Below, piece after piece: positions 41,613-51,147 of a DNA stretch of 64,000 bases. The stretch spans positions 62,001 to 126,000 of the forward strand of contig NZ_JIAK01000009.1 of the NCBI RefSeq assembly GCF_000620765.1, written 5' to 3'. The DNA comes from Desulfovermiculus halophilus DSM 18834. GTDB lineage: Bacteria > Desulfobacterota > Desulfovibrionia > Desulfovibrionales > Desulfothermaceae. Each line of letters opens with the position of its first letter. Within the stretch, counting starts at the first letter, position 1. The notes under the pieces were generated by a model that saw nothing but the letters and a program-made list of their open reading frames with translations, ran no database searches and was not told the DNA's origin. The translations under genes were made by a program, and so were the position numbers.

Positions 41613-43850
41613 ATGTCCATGCCCAAAATGTTCAAGTACAGTCTTTATACCATCGGTGGGATCCTTCTCCTTCTGATCCTCCTCATTGCCGGAGCTATTC
41701 TGTTCATTGACCCCAACGACTACAGAGACCGGATCGAACAGGCTGCCAGCTCCCAGCTGGGCCGCGAGGTGCAGCTCAACGGCCCCATGAGCCTGTCCTT
41801 CTTCCCCTGGATCGGCCTGGAGATCCAGGACGTGGCCCTGGCCAACGCCCAGGGGTTTGCCCCGGACACAATGCTTTCAGTGCACAAAGCAGGGCTGAAA
41901 GTCAAACTCCTGCCCTTGCTCAGCAAGAATCTCCAGGTCGGCACCCTGCTCTTGGATGGAGGCCAGGTGCATCTGGCCAAGAATGACCAGGGGGTAACAA
42001 ACTGGCAGGACCTGATGGCCTCCAAATCGGCAAAGAAGCCCGCTGATCAGACGGGTCAGGACAGCTCAAGCGGCAACGGCGCAGACAGCAAAGGATCAGG
42101 ATCTCCCACCGGCCTGGCTGCATTGAGCATTGAAAAAATAACTGTAACCGATACCAGCTTGACCTGGAAGGACCAGCAAGCAGGAACCCAGATCATGGTC
42201 CAGGACCTGGCTGTTGACATCGGACCGGTCAGCTTGGAGGATCCGTTTCCCTTGAGCCTGAGCTGCACTGTAGACAACGCCGAGCCTGGCCTGCAGGCTG
42301 AGATTGAGGCCACTGGCAAAGCCCAGCTGGATATGCAAAAGCGCATCGTTCACCTCCGGGACCTCGATCTCACCAGCCGGACCGCGGGAGAGGCCATTCC
42401 CGGCGGAGAAACCGAGATAACCCTGCAGACCTCGCTGAGCCTGAACCTTGAAACCGAAGCCCTGCACATGCCCCAGATGGCCCTGGGCGCATTTGGTCTG
42501 CAGGTCACTGGACAGGCCGAAGGGACATCCATGCTCACCGCCCCTTCAGTGAACGGTCAGCTGGAGGTGGCGACATTTAACCCCAAAAAGCTCGTCCAGC
42601 GCATGGACCTTCCTCCGCTGGCCACAGCCGATCCGGAAGCCCTGACCGCAGTGCAGGCCGAAACCGGATTTGAGGCCACTCCCTCCTCGATTGCCCTTTC
42701 AGGACTGAGCATGGGCTTGGATGAAACATCCATCCAGGGCCGGGCAAGCGTTGATCTTGCCCAGTCCGTTCCGTCCTCCAACTTCAGCCTCCAGATCGAC
42801 AAGATAGATGTCGACCGTTATCTTCCCCCGGCCGATGCCGGCGGGGCCCAAACCGCGAAAAAGCCGGAGACAAAGACTGACAAACCAGGCACGGAAGGGG
42901 AAACACCGGCTGCGGCCCTGCCTGTGGGCCTGCTTCGGCAGCTGAGTGCAGAGGGCAAGATCCAGATCGGGGAAATGAAGATCAAGGGCATGCGTCTTGA
43001 AGATGTATCCTTGACCATTCAAGCCCAGGACGGGAAAATTGACATTGCACCTCTGACCAGCCGGCTGTACGGAGGAGCGCTTGAGTCAACAGCCTCCCTG
43101 GATGTCAGAGGGCAGACACCGAGCATTCGCACCGACACGAAACTGAGCACCGTGCGCCTTGAGTCCCTGCTGCAGGACCTGACCGGCAAGAGTCTGCTCT
43201 CCGGACTGGGTTCGGTTCACACCGCAGTCTCCGGTCAGGGCCTGGACGCCGGTTCGCTTCTTCGGACCCTGGACGGCAGCTTGAATCTGAACGTAGAAAA
43301 CGGCGCATTCCAGGGGACAGACATCCTGCACCGGATCCGTTCCACCTATTTGACCCTGCAGGGCAAGTCTCCGGGCTCCTCCGGCTCCGATCAGACCAAG
43401 TTCTCATCCCTGGAGGTGGCCGCAGACATAGCAAAGGGCAAGATCCGCAAGAGTGACGTGCAGCTCATCTCCTCCCTGTTCAGCCTTCAGGGCTCCGGAC
43501 AGTTGGATTTGGTTCAGCGCAGCATGGACTACCTGCTCAAAGTGAACTTCGATAAGGAGCTCTCCGGCCAGTACCCTGAACTGTCCGGGCTGGAAGGCCA
43601 AGAGATCCCCCTGGACCTCCAAGGCACCCTGACCGACCCCCGCGTGGGGCTGAACAAGGAGTCTCTGCTCAAGATCCTGGGCCAGGGCAAGCTCTCTGAA
43701 GAAGTGGACAAAGGAGTCAAAAAGCTGCAGGAAAAGCTCGGCATCTCCAGCTCTGAAAACGAGGAATCCAAGGGTGCAGGCAAGCAGGACGCCGGCGAAC
43801 AGGTCAAAGATGCGCTCAAGGGCTTCCTGGGAGGGGGATCATCGAACTGA
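41613..43850 (+). CDS. AsmA-family envelope protein
   Basis: A 745-residue protein with an N-terminal membrane anchor (LYTIGGILLLLILLIAGAILFI, about residues 10-31) followed by the AsmA N-terminal motif DYRDRIEQAASSQLGREVQLNGPMSLSFFPWIGLEIQDV. The rest is a long beta-rich periplasmic region containing repeated strands and a low-complexity linker (AGGAQTAKKPETKTDKPGTEGETP, about 411-434). The AsmA C-terminal domain (DGSLNLNVENGAFQGTDILHRI onward) is present. Such proteins span the periplasm and move or bind phospholipids between membranes; an individual role is not known. A strong ribosome site (CCAAGGAGG) precedes ATG 41613. No operon partner is adjacent. Confidence 0.9.
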   Translation: MSMPKMFKYSLYTIGGILLLLILLIAGAILFIDPNDYRDRIEQAASSQLGREVQLNGPMSLSFFPWIGLEIQDVALANAQGFAPDTMLSVHKAGLKVKLLPLLSKNLQVGTLLLDGGQVHLAKNDQGVTNWQDLMASKSAKKPADQTGQDSSSGNGADSKGSGSPTGLAALSIEKITVTDTSLTWKDQQAGTQIMVQDLAVDIGPVSLEDPFPLSLSCTVDNAEPGLQAEIEATGKAQLDMQKRIVHLRDLDLTSRTAGEAIPGGETEITLQTSLSLNLETEALHMPQMALGAFGLQVTGQAEGTSMLTAPSVNGQLEVATFNPKKLVQRMDLPPLATADPEALTAVQAETGFEATPSSIALSGLSMGLDETSIQGRASVDLAQSVPSSNFSLQIDKIDVDRYLPPADAGGAQTAKKPETKTDKPGTEGETPAAALPVGLLRQLSAEGKIQIGEMKIKGMRLEDVSLTIQAQDGKIDIAPLTSRLYGGALESTASLDVRGQTPSIRTDTKLSTVRLESLLQDLTGKSLLSGLGSVHTAVSGQGLDAGSLLRTLDGSLNLNVENGAFQGTDILHRIRSTYLTLQGKSPGSSGSDQTKFSSLEVAADIAKGKIRKSDVQLISSLFSLQGSGQLDLVQRSMDYLLKVNFDKELSGQYPELSGLEGQEIPLDLQGTLTDPRVGLNKESLLKILGQGKLSEEVDKGVKKLQEKLGISSSENEESKGAGKQDAGEQVKDALKGFLGGGSSN

Positions 43851-44053
43851 CAAAACACGCATCTCTTCCCCCGCAGGCCTGTACAAACGCCCTGCACAAG
43901 CCGCAGCCGCAGACATGCAGGGACAGGCTGTTCATCACCACAGGATATGACCGGAATGAAGTCTTTTTCTAAAAACCATGCATGCACAGCCCGCAGCTTG
44001 TTCTGCGGTCCATATACACCAGCATCACATCAACAAACCAAGGAGTACGACTC

Positions 44054-45052
44054 ATGAGCGTGCGGATAGGGATCAACGGGTTTGGGAGGATTGGCCGTTA
44101 TGCGACCAGAATCTTGGCTGAAAGAACCGACCTGGAACTCGTGGCCGTCAATGCCCGGGCAGACAATGAATCCCTGGCTCACTTGCTGAAGTACGATTCT
44201 GTACACGGCACGTACAAGGGATCGGTCCAGGCCACAGACACGGGATTCGAGATCAACGGGAAGCAGATTGCCGTGACCAGGAATGCCCCTGGGGAATGGA
44301 CCTGGGGCGATCATGGTGTGGACCTGGTCCTGGAGACCACCGGCAAGTTCAAGGACCGCAAGAGCTGCCAGCCCCACTTGGACTCCGGAGCCAGGAAGGT
44401 CTTGATCAGCGCACCGAGCAAGGACTGCGACATTTCCGTGGTCATGGGGGTCAATGATCAGGACTTGAAGCCGGAGCACACCATTGTCTCCAATGCCTCC
44501 TGCACCACAAACTGCCTGGCCCCTGCGGCCAAGGTCCTGCACGACAGCTTCGGCCTGCTGCGGGGCACAATGACCACGGTCCACTCCTATACCATGACCC
44601 AGCGCATCCTGGACGGTTCGCACAAGGACCTCAGGCGGGCCAGGGCCGCAGCCATGTCCATGATCCCCACCTCAACCGGAGCCGCACAGGCAGTGGCAGA
44701 CGTCATTCCGGAACTGAAGGGCAAGCTGGACGGCATGGCCATACGGGTGCCCACTCCCAACGTCTCCCTGGTCGACTTAAGTGCCGACTTGGGCAAAAGC
44801 GTTTCCGCCCAGGAGGTCAATCACGCCCTGCAGGCTGCCTCGGAAGGCAGGCTGAAGGACATCCTGGGCTACTGCGAGCAGCCGTTGGTCTCAGTGGACT
44901 ATGTCGGGTCGATCTACGGGGGGGTGGTGGATGCCTTGACCACCACTGTGACCGACGGGACCCTCTTGAAGCTCATCGTCTGGTACGACAACGAGGCCGG
45001 ATTCACCCACCAGCTTTTGAGGCTGACCGAAAAAGCGGCTGGGATGCTGTAG
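44054..45052 (+). CDS. gap: Glyceraldehyde-3-phosphate dehydrogenase
   Basis: A 332-residue glycolytic/gluconeogenic enzyme. The start is ATG 44054 (MSVRIGINGFGRIGR) with AAGGAG upstream. Catalytic C150 lies in SNASCTTNCLAPAAK, with the catalytic histidine in TTVHSYTMTQRILDG. After the second beta strand the sequence reads AVNARADN: where NAD-dependent enzymes usually have an aspartate (VNDL) it has alanine followed by arginine, so the cofactor preference may be shifted towards NADP or be dual. The C-terminus IVWYDNEAGFTHQLLRL is typical. pgk and other glycolytic genes are not adjacent. dnaE follows after 142 nt. Confidence 0.96.
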   Translation: MSVRIGINGFGRIGRYATRILAERTDLELVAVNARADNESLAHLLKYDSVHGTYKGSVQATDTGFEINGKQIAVTRNAPGEWTWGDHGVDLVLETTGKFKDRKSCQPHLDSGARKVLISAPSKDCDISVVMGVNDQDLKPEHTIVSNASCTTNCLAPAAKVLHDSFGLLRGTMTTVHSYTMTQRILDGSHKDLRRARAAAMSMIPTSTGAAQAVADVIPELKGKLDGMAIRVPTPNVSLVDLSADLGKSVSAQEVNHALQAASEGRLKDILGYCEQPLVSVDYVGSIYGGVVDALTTTVTDGTLLKLIVWYDNEAGFTHQLLRLTEKAAGML

Positions 45053-45194
45053 CTCGGCTCACAAGGAAGCCCATCCAGTGTTCAGCGTGCCCGCATGCCC
45101 GGCCCCACTCGGGGCAGGCACAGCTGGACACTGGCGGTTCCTGACCCGCACAACCTGACCCGAACAACCTGGACAGCCATGTCCTCATCTATAC

Positions 45195-48100
45195 ATGACT
45201 CACTTTGTCCATCTCCACTGCCATACTGAGTTCAGCCTCCTGGACGGGGCGATAAAGGTCCGGGATCTTTGCGCAAAGGCTGTAGAATTCGGGCTTCCGG
45301 CCGCTGCTATCACAGATCACGGCAACCTGTTCGGAGCCATAGACTTCTACACCACCGCCAAGTCCTACGGGATAAAGCCGATAGTGGGCTGCGAAGTCTA
45401 TGTCGCCCCTACCCACCGCACGCGCAAGGACGCCCGCTCAGCCAGCGAGGCCGGCTACCACCTGGTCCTCCTGGCCCAGAACCGCGAAGGATACCACAAT
45501 CTCATCAAGCTGGTTTCCCAGGCCAATCTGGACGGATTCTATTATAAGCCCCGGGTGGACAAGGAGCTTCTGGCCAAATGGAATTCAGGCCTTATCGCCC
45601 TTTCCGCCTGCCTCAAGGGTGAAGTCCCGGCTCAGCTCATGCAGGGCAAAAGTCTGGAACAGGTCAAGGAAACCGTTGATCAGTACACCGGTTTTTTCCC
45701 CGGCCGCTTCTATCTGGAGCTTCAGGCCAACGGCATTCCGGAACAGGACGAGCTCAACGCCAGACTCTTGGATCTGGCCACTGCCTGCAACCTGCCCCTG
45801 GTGGCCACCAACGACTGCCACTATCTAGGCCCGGACGATGTGCAGGCCCATGACATCCTCCTCTGCATCCAGACCAATGCCTGCGTCCAGGACTCAAAGC
45901 GCATGCGGTTTAATACGGACAAGCTCTACTACCGTCCGCCGGAGGAGATGGCCCGGGAATTCGCCCATTGCCCTCAAGCCCTGGAAAACACCTGGGCCAT
46001 CGCCCAAGAATGCGACCTGGAAATCGAGCTCGGCCGGCACCATTTTCCTGTGTACGAGCCCCCCCAAGGCCGGAGCCTGGACCAAGAATTCGCCCGTTTG
46101 TGCCGGGAGGGGCTGCGCGAGCGCCTGGATCACCTGCCCTATGTCCAGGACGAGCAGCCATACTGGGACCGGCTGCGGGAAGAGATGGAAATCATCTGCA
46201 GCAAAGGCTTTGCCGGCTACTTTCTCATTGTCCAGGACTTCATCAACTGGGCCAAGGCCCAGGGCATCCCGGTCGGTCCGGGACGAGGCTCGGCCGCGGG
46301 CAGTCTGGCCGCCTACTCCCTGCGGATCACCAACCTGGATCCCATCCGGTACACCCTGCTTTTTGAGCGCTTCTTGAACGTGGAACGGGAGAGCCTTCCG
46401 GATATTGACGTTGATTTCTGCTACAATCGGCGGGAAGAAGTCATCAAGTACGTCACGGACAAGTTCGGGAAGGACTCTGTGGCCCAGATCACGACCTTTG
46501 GGACCATGAAGGCCAAGGCCGCGGTCCGGGACGTCGGCCGGGCCCTGGGCATGAGCTTCGCCGAGACGGACAAGATCGCCAAGCTGATCCCGGACGAATT
46601 GAAGATGACCATTGACAAGGCCTTGGAGCAGGAGCCTGAGCTCAAGGCCAAGATGGAGAGCGACCAGCGCATATCTCAGCTCATCGACATATCCAGGCGC
46701 CTGGAAGGCTTGGCCAGGCACGCCTCCACCCATGCGGCCGGGATTGTCATCTCGGATCGGCCCATGCGGGAATACCTCCCTCTGTATCTGGGGAAAAAGG
46801 GGGAAGTGGTTACCCAATACGACATGAAAAAGGTGGAGAAGGTCGGGCTGATCAAGTTCGACTTTCTGGGGTTGAAGACCCTGACCGTTCTCAGCGACGC
46901 CCTCAATCTGGCCCGGAGGCGATACAACGATGTTCCGGATCTGGACACCCTGCCCCTGACCGACCAGGCCACCTTCACCCTGCTCTGCAAGGGCCAAACC
47001 GACGGGGTCTTCCAGCTGGAGAGCTCGGGCATGCGCCGGGTGCTCACAGACCTGCAGCCCAACTGCTTTGAAGACATCATCGCCCTGTTGGCCCTCTACA
47101 GGCCCGGACCTCTGGAAAGCGGCATGGTCACGGACTTCATCCGTCGCAAACACGGCGAGATCGAGGTCGAGTACCCCCACCCCAAGCTGGAGCCCGTGCT
47201 CAAAGAGACGTACGGGGTGATCCTGTACCAGGAACAGGTCATGCGCATCGCGTCCGAGCTGGCCAACTACTCCCTGGGAGACGGCGATATCCTGCGCCGG
47301 GCCATGGGTAAGAAGGATCCGGCTGTGATGGCCAAACAGCGGGACAAGTTCCTGGCCGGAGCCGAACAAAACGGGCTGCCCCAGGAGACCGCCGCCTACA
47401 TCTTCGATTTGATCGAGAAATTCGCCGGGTACGGATTCAACAAGTCGCACAGCGCTGCCTACGCCCTGATTTCCTATCAGACCGCCTATATGAAGGCCCA
47501 TTATCCCTGGGAGTTCATGGCTGCCCTGATCACCTCCGAGGTCAGCAACACAGACAAGGTCATCAGCCACATCCACGCCTGCCGGGAAATGGGCATCCCG
47601 GTCCTGGGGCCGGACATCAATTCCAGCATCCACCCCTTCAGCGTCACCGACCAGGGCATCCTCTTCGGGCTGTCCGGGATCAAAAACGTGGGTGATTCGG
47701 CGATCTATGCTTTGGTTGAAGAACGGGAAAAAAACGGGGCCTATGCAAGCCTCCTTGACCTCTGCCAGCGGGTCAATCTGCGCAAGGTGAGCAAGCGGGT
47801 CCTGGAGAGCCTGATCAAAAGCGGAGCCATGGACTGCTTCGGATCCAGCCGGGCGGCCCTTGTTGCCGCCCTGGACCGGGTTGTGGCCAAGGCTCAAAAG
47901 ACACACAAGGACAAGAGCCGGGGCCAGCTGTCCCTGCTCAGCATCGTCTCCTCCCCCAATCAGACACCCGAAGCCGGGAACGGCATCGGGATGACCATCC
48001 CGGATTCGGATATCGTCCACTGGTCTGAGGAAGAACGGCTGCGCTTCGAAAAGGAGACCCTGGGATTCTTTCTCAGCGGACACCCCTTGCTGGAGTATAA

Positions 48101-48731
48101 GGATCACCTCCAGCTGCTTGGGATTACCGGCCTCAAAGAGTGCGCCGAGCTCTCCAATGAGGCCGAGGTCAAGACCGCGGTCCTGGTCACCTCGGCCAAG
48201 GAGATCACCACCAGGAAGGGGAGCCGCATGGCCTTCTGTCAGGTGGAGGATTTGACCGGAACAGGGGAAATGACCCTGTTTCCTGAAATCTATGCCCAGG
48301 TCAAGGCCCATCTGGACGTGGACCAGCCCCTGTTCTGCACCGCAACCGTCACCCAGGACAGAGAAAAGTCCGGAAACGAAGAAGGCCCCAAACAGGTCAA
48401 GCTTTTGGCCCAGTCGGTGAGCTTTCTGCAAAACGTCGAGCTCCCTGAAGATGAGCCCTACCATATCCAGGTTCCCGGTCCACAGATCACCTCCCGGGAC
48501 TGGCAGCAGCTTGAGGAGATCCTTCTTTGCCATCCGGGCAAAAACCCTGTCCATGTGACCATCGCCTATGCCCATGGACGATGCCGTTTACAACTCGGTC
48601 CCAACTTTTGTATCCTGCCCGGTGCCGGCCTGCAGCAGGAGATCGCCAATTGGAAACAGACAGTAAAGCAACGAGGAACGCATGCCCCAGACCACACCTC
48701 CCCAGCCGTTGTTCCGGCTGCGAATCACTGA
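45195..48731 (+). CDS. dnaE: DNA polymerase III alpha subunit
   Basis: The catalytic subunit of the chromosomal replicase, 1178 residues, the normal DnaE1 size. The N-terminal PHP domain begins FVHLHCHTEFSLLDGAIK and contains AITDHGNLFG. The polymerase active site PDIDVDFCYNRREEVI, with two catalytic aspartates, is near residue 400, and the thumb/fingers contain LARHASTHAAGIVIS. Helix-hairpin-helix and OB-fold regions follow, with ending VHVTIAYAHGRCRLQLGPNFCILP as the C-terminal beta-binding-linked domain. The start is ATG 45195. The 3' end overlaps queD by 50 nt. Confidence 0.97.
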   Translation: MTHFVHLHCHTEFSLLDGAIKVRDLCAKAVEFGLPAAAITDHGNLFGAIDFYTTAKSYGIKPIVGCEVYVAPTHRTRKDARSASEAGYHLVLLAQNREGYHNLIKLVSQANLDGFYYKPRVDKELLAKWNSGLIALSACLKGEVPAQLMQGKSLEQVKETVDQYTGFFPGRFYLELQANGIPEQDELNARLLDLATACNLPLVATNDCHYLGPDDVQAHDILLCIQTNACVQDSKRMRFNTDKLYYRPPEEMAREFAHCPQALENTWAIAQECDLEIELGRHHFPVYEPPQGRSLDQEFARLCREGLRERLDHLPYVQDEQPYWDRLREEMEIICSKGFAGYFLIVQDFINWAKAQGIPVGPGRGSAAGSLAAYSLRITNLDPIRYTLLFERFLNVERESLPDIDVDFCYNRREEVIKYVTDKFGKDSVAQITTFGTMKAKAAVRDVGRALGMSFAETDKIAKLIPDELKMTIDKALEQEPELKAKMESDQRISQLIDISRRLEGLARHASTHAAGIVISDRPMREYLPLYLGKKGEVVTQYDMKKVEKVGLIKFDFLGLKTLTVLSDALNLARRRYNDVPDLDTLPLTDQATFTLLCKGQTDGVFQLESSGMRRVLTDLQPNCFEDIIALLALYRPGPLESGMVTDFIRRKHGEIEVEYPHPKLEPVLKETYGVILYQEQVMRIASELANYSLGDGDILRRAMGKKDPAVMAKQRDKFLAGAEQNGLPQETAAYIFDLIEKFAGYGFNKSHSAAYALISYQTAYMKAHYPWEFMAALITSEVSNTDKVISHIHACREMGIPVLGPDINSSIHPFSVTDQGILFGLSGIKNVGDSAIYALVEEREKNGAYASLLDLCQRVNLRKVSKRVLESLIKSGAMDCFGSSRAALVAALDRVVAKAQKTHKDKSRGQLSLLSIVSSPNQTPEAGNGIGMTIPDSDIVHWSEEERLRFEKETLGFFLSGHPLLEYKDHLQLLGITGLKECAELSNEAEVKTAVLVTSAKEITTRKGSRMAFCQVEDLTGTGEMTLFPEIYAQVKAHLDVDQPLFCTATVTQDREKSGNEEGPKQVKLLAQSVSFLQNVELPEDEPYHIQVPGPQITSRDWQQLEEILLCHPGKNPVHVTIAYAHGRCRLQLGPNFCILPGAGLQQEIANWKQTVKQRGTHAPDHTSPAVVPAANH

Positions 48732-49083
48732 CGATTTCAGCTCATCACACCAGCTGCACCACTATCAGGGCAAATGCGAGGAGCTGCACGGACACAACTT
48801 TCAGGTCCGGGTTGAAGTTCAGGGCTCCCAGCTGGAACCAAAGACAGGAATCCTCATGGACTTCAAGGAGCTGAAGAAAAAGCTGGCCTCCGTCCTGGAC
48901 ACCCTGGACCATTGCCACCTCAATGAGCTGGAGCCCTTTGCCCGGGAGAACCCATCATCTGAAAACCTGGCCAAATACATCTACACCCGGCTCAAATCCC
49001 TGCTCATGGATCATCCGGTCCAGATCAGGGAAGTAGGGGTGGCGGAAAAACACAGCTCAGAAGCCATCTACAGCGAAGTCTGA
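48682..49083 (+). CDS. queD: 6-carboxytetrahydropterin synthase
   Basis: Converts 7,8-dihydroneopterin triphosphate to 6-carboxytetrahydropterin, a step towards queuosine. The 133-residue product has the catalytic cysteine and zinc ligands in SSSHQLHHYQGKCEELHGHNFQV, the acidic LMDFKELKK and the ending VGVAEKHSSEAIY. The start ATG lies 50 nt inside dnaE, and the conserved region begins after the overlap, so a later start cannot be excluded, but no better ATG is available before LRITDDF. dtd starts 2 nt after its stop, forming a tRNA-related pair. Confidence 0.95.
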   Translation: MPQTTPPQPLFRLRITDDFSSSHQLHHYQGKCEELHGHNFQVRVEVQGSQLEPKTGILMDFKELKKKLASVLDTLDHCHLNELEPFARENPSSENLAKYIYTRLKSLLMDHPVQIREVGVAEKHSSEAIYSEV

Positions 49084-49085
49084 AC

Positions 49086-49547
49086 ATGCGTATTGTCCTC
49101 CAGCGGGTGACAAAGGCCCGGCTCACGGTACGCGGCGCCGAACATGCCGGCATCGGGCAGGGCCTGGTCGTTTTGGTCGGATTCGGGCGGGAGGATGGAC
49201 CGGATCTGCCCCAGACTCCTATCTGGTCCACCCTCCTTGACAAGATCGTGAGCTTGCGTATCTTTCCGGACCATAAGGGACGATCTGAGGTCAGCCTCAA
49301 TGCGGTGAACGGGTCTATCCTGGCAGTCTCCCAATTCACATTGTATGCTGATTGGCGGAAAGGAAGGCGTCCCTCCTTCACGTCCGCCGCTCCTCCAGAC
49401 CGGGCCCATCCACTTTTTGATGCCTTTGTCCAAGGCCTGAGCCGCAGGGCTGCGGGCAACGTGGCCAGTGGGGCGTTTGGGCAGGACATGGAGATTGAGC
49501 TCTGCAACTGGGGCCCCTTTACCTTGACCCTGGACAGCAATCAGTGA
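49086..49547 (+). CDS. dtd: D-aminoacyl-tRNA deacylase
   Basis: Removes D-amino acids, and glycine mischarged on tRNA-Ala, from tRNAs. It has 153 residues. It starts MRIVLQRVTKARLTVRG, has the catalytic SQFTLYADWRKGRRPSF motif near residue 82, and ends with the Gly-cis-Pro type NWGPFTLTLD, which sets L/D chiral selectivity. It is 2 nt after queD and may be translationally coupled to it. Start ATG 49086. Confidence 0.95.
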   Translation: MRIVLQRVTKARLTVRGAEHAGIGQGLVVLVGFGREDGPDLPQTPIWSTLLDKIVSLRIFPDHKGRSEVSLNAVNGSILAVSQFTLYADWRKGRRPSFTSAAPPDRAHPLFDAFVQGLSRRAAGNVASGAFGQDMEIELCNWGPFTLTLDSNQ

Positions 49548-49586
49548 CCGGGAGCCCATTTCTTCTATCCCTGGACTATCGCTTGC

Positions 49587-50735
49587 ATGCAAAACAACGA
49601 GATCAAAATCCTGATCATAGATGACTCGCCGGTTTGGCGGGACAGCCTGAATTCTATCTTTGAAGGTCAGAATTATCAGCTGCGCATGGCCGAAGACGGT
49701 CACAAGGCCCTGCAGGAATATAGAGAGTTCAAGCCCAACATCCTCATCCTGGACCTGAATCTTCCCTGCTGCGACGGAAAGGACATCATCCGCTCCATTC
49801 GCAACCAGGTAGGGGACAACGATCTGTACATCATCTCCCTGACCTCGGTTGCTGACGTGGAGACCAAGACCCAGGCCCTGAACCTCGGTTCCAACGACTT
49901 TCTGGTCAAGACCTTCGACCACGAAGAGCTCAAGGCCAGAATCAATGTGGCCAAACGCCAGATCCGGCTGAACAAGCAGCTCCGGGCAGCCTTTGAGCGC
50001 ATCGCCCAGGAGTTTGATACCGTTGCCTCGTTGCAGAACAAGCTCATCCCCAAGTCCTGCTACTACACCCAGGATCTGGCCATTCAGAGCGCCTACTACC
50101 CGTCAGGCCGGGCCAGCGGAGACTACTACGATTTTTTCAGCGTCCAAAACAACATCCTGAGGGTGGTCATCGCCGATGTGTCCGGCCACGGAGCCAGGGC
50201 AGCCTTCCTGATGGGCATCGTCAGGGCCCTGGCCAGAACCACGGAAGTCCACTACCTGGATCTGGCCCAGACCTTTGACCTGATCAACACCCAGCTGATC
50301 GACATCCTGGGCCAGGAGATGGACTTTGTGACCATGTTCGCTGCGGACATCGACCAGACCAACAATGTGATCACCTATATCAATGCCGGACATTGCCCGG
50401 GACTGATTGTCAGCCGCAATAATCACACTGATCTTTTGGAGCCCACCAGCACCATCCTGGGTTTTTTTGACCTCGAGTTCCAGCCGGTCACTCTGGATAT
50501 TTCCGAGAGCTGCGGCCTGTTCCTGTTCACTGACGGATACTACGAATGGATGGTCTCCCCGACCCAGCGCTTCGGCCTGACCAACTTCCTGAATCTGGCC
50601 TCGGAGCTGTTGTGCACCCCGCACTTCTCTATGGAGACCCTTGAAGCCCAGATGGTGCAAGGCCTGGACGGACGACCGTCCTTCCCGGATGATCGCAGTG
50701 CGTTGTGGATCCACTGGAAAAACAATGGCCCATAA
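49587..50735 (+). CDS. Response regulator with PP2C (SpoIIE/RsbU-type) phosphatase
   Basis: A 382-residue protein: a receiver domain (about 1-125) and a PPM/PP2C-family serine phosphatase domain (about 165-380). The receiver keeps D12/D13, the phosphoacceptor D56 in ILDLNLPCCDG, and a conserved lysine in FLVKTFDHEELK, so it should be phosphorylatable. The phosphatase has metal-site aspartates in SGRASGDYYDFFSV and ADVSGHGARAAFLMG, plus the late motif FLFTDGYYEWM. Its expected target is the phosphorylated STAS protein encoded two genes later. It is the first gene of an overlapping three-gene operon. The cognate histidine kinase is not in the window. Confidence 0.92.
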   Translation: MQNNEIKILIIDDSPVWRDSLNSIFEGQNYQLRMAEDGHKALQEYREFKPNILILDLNLPCCDGKDIIRSIRNQVGDNDLYIISLTSVADVETKTQALNLGSNDFLVKTFDHEELKARINVAKRQIRLNKQLRAAFERIAQEFDTVASLQNKLIPKSCYYTQDLAIQSAYYPSGRASGDYYDFFSVQNNILRVVIADVSGHGARAAFLMGIVRALARTTEVHYLDLAQTFDLINTQLIDILGQEMDFVTMFAADIDQTNNVITYINAGHCPGLIVSRNNHTDLLEPTSTILGFFDLEFQPVTLDISESCGLFLFTDGYYEWMVSPTQRFGLTNFLNLASELLCTPHFSMETLEAQMVQGLDGRPSFPDDRSALWIHWKNNGP

Positions 50736-51147
50736 AATCTACCAGTCCCTGGCTGCCCCGGAGCAGATCAACGCCCTGACCAAATCTGTCGCCGACTTTC
50801 TCCAGCACTGGATCCATGACCAGGAGTTGATCTACGATCTGCGTCTCGTGCTCCACGAGGCATGCACAAACGTTTTGCTCCACAGCTACGGCCGCGATGC
50901 CGGCGGGGAGCTGGAGGTGCATATCCACATCGACCCCAGAAAGCGGATCCGCCTGGAAGTCCGGGACAACGGCCCTCCATTCCAGGGGCCGGAACAATCC
51001 ATTCGATCCTCCGCCCCTCAGGACGAGAGCGGACGGGGCCTGTTCATTATTTCCCGGCTGGTGGACTCTTTTGCCTATCAATACGCCCAGGGCCAGAACA
51101 CCCTGAGCATGGAACGAGTTATAGAGGAGCGTGCATGGAAAGGATGA
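50725..51147 (+). CDS. RsbW-type anti-sigma/serine kinase (HATPase)
   Basis: The start is ATG 50725 (MAHKIYQSLAAPEQ), overlapping the preceding stop by 11 nt; the frame extends 5' only inside that gene. The 140-residue protein has a GHKL ATPase fold: N box LVLHEACTNVLLHSYG, G1-type VRDNGPPF and G2-type GRGLFIISRLVD. In partner-switching systems such a kinase phosphorylates the STAS antagonist and binds a sigma factor or other target in turn. No sigma factor gene is adjacent, so its target is unknown. Confidence 0.9.
   Translation: MAHKIYQSLAAPEQINALTKSVADFLQHWIHDQELIYDLRLVLHEACTNVLLHSYGRDAGGELEVHIHIDPRKRIRLEVRDNGPPFQGPEQSIRSSAPQDESGRGLFIISRLVDSFAYQYAQGQNTLSMERVIEERAWKG

Noticed and set aside
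45894-48575. Very long open frame on the minus strand opposite dnaE
   Set aside because: It is antisense to an unmistakable DnaE and contains no recognisable domain. High GC content produces such mirror frames; similar cases occur opposite gspE (6895-8280), trkA and others.
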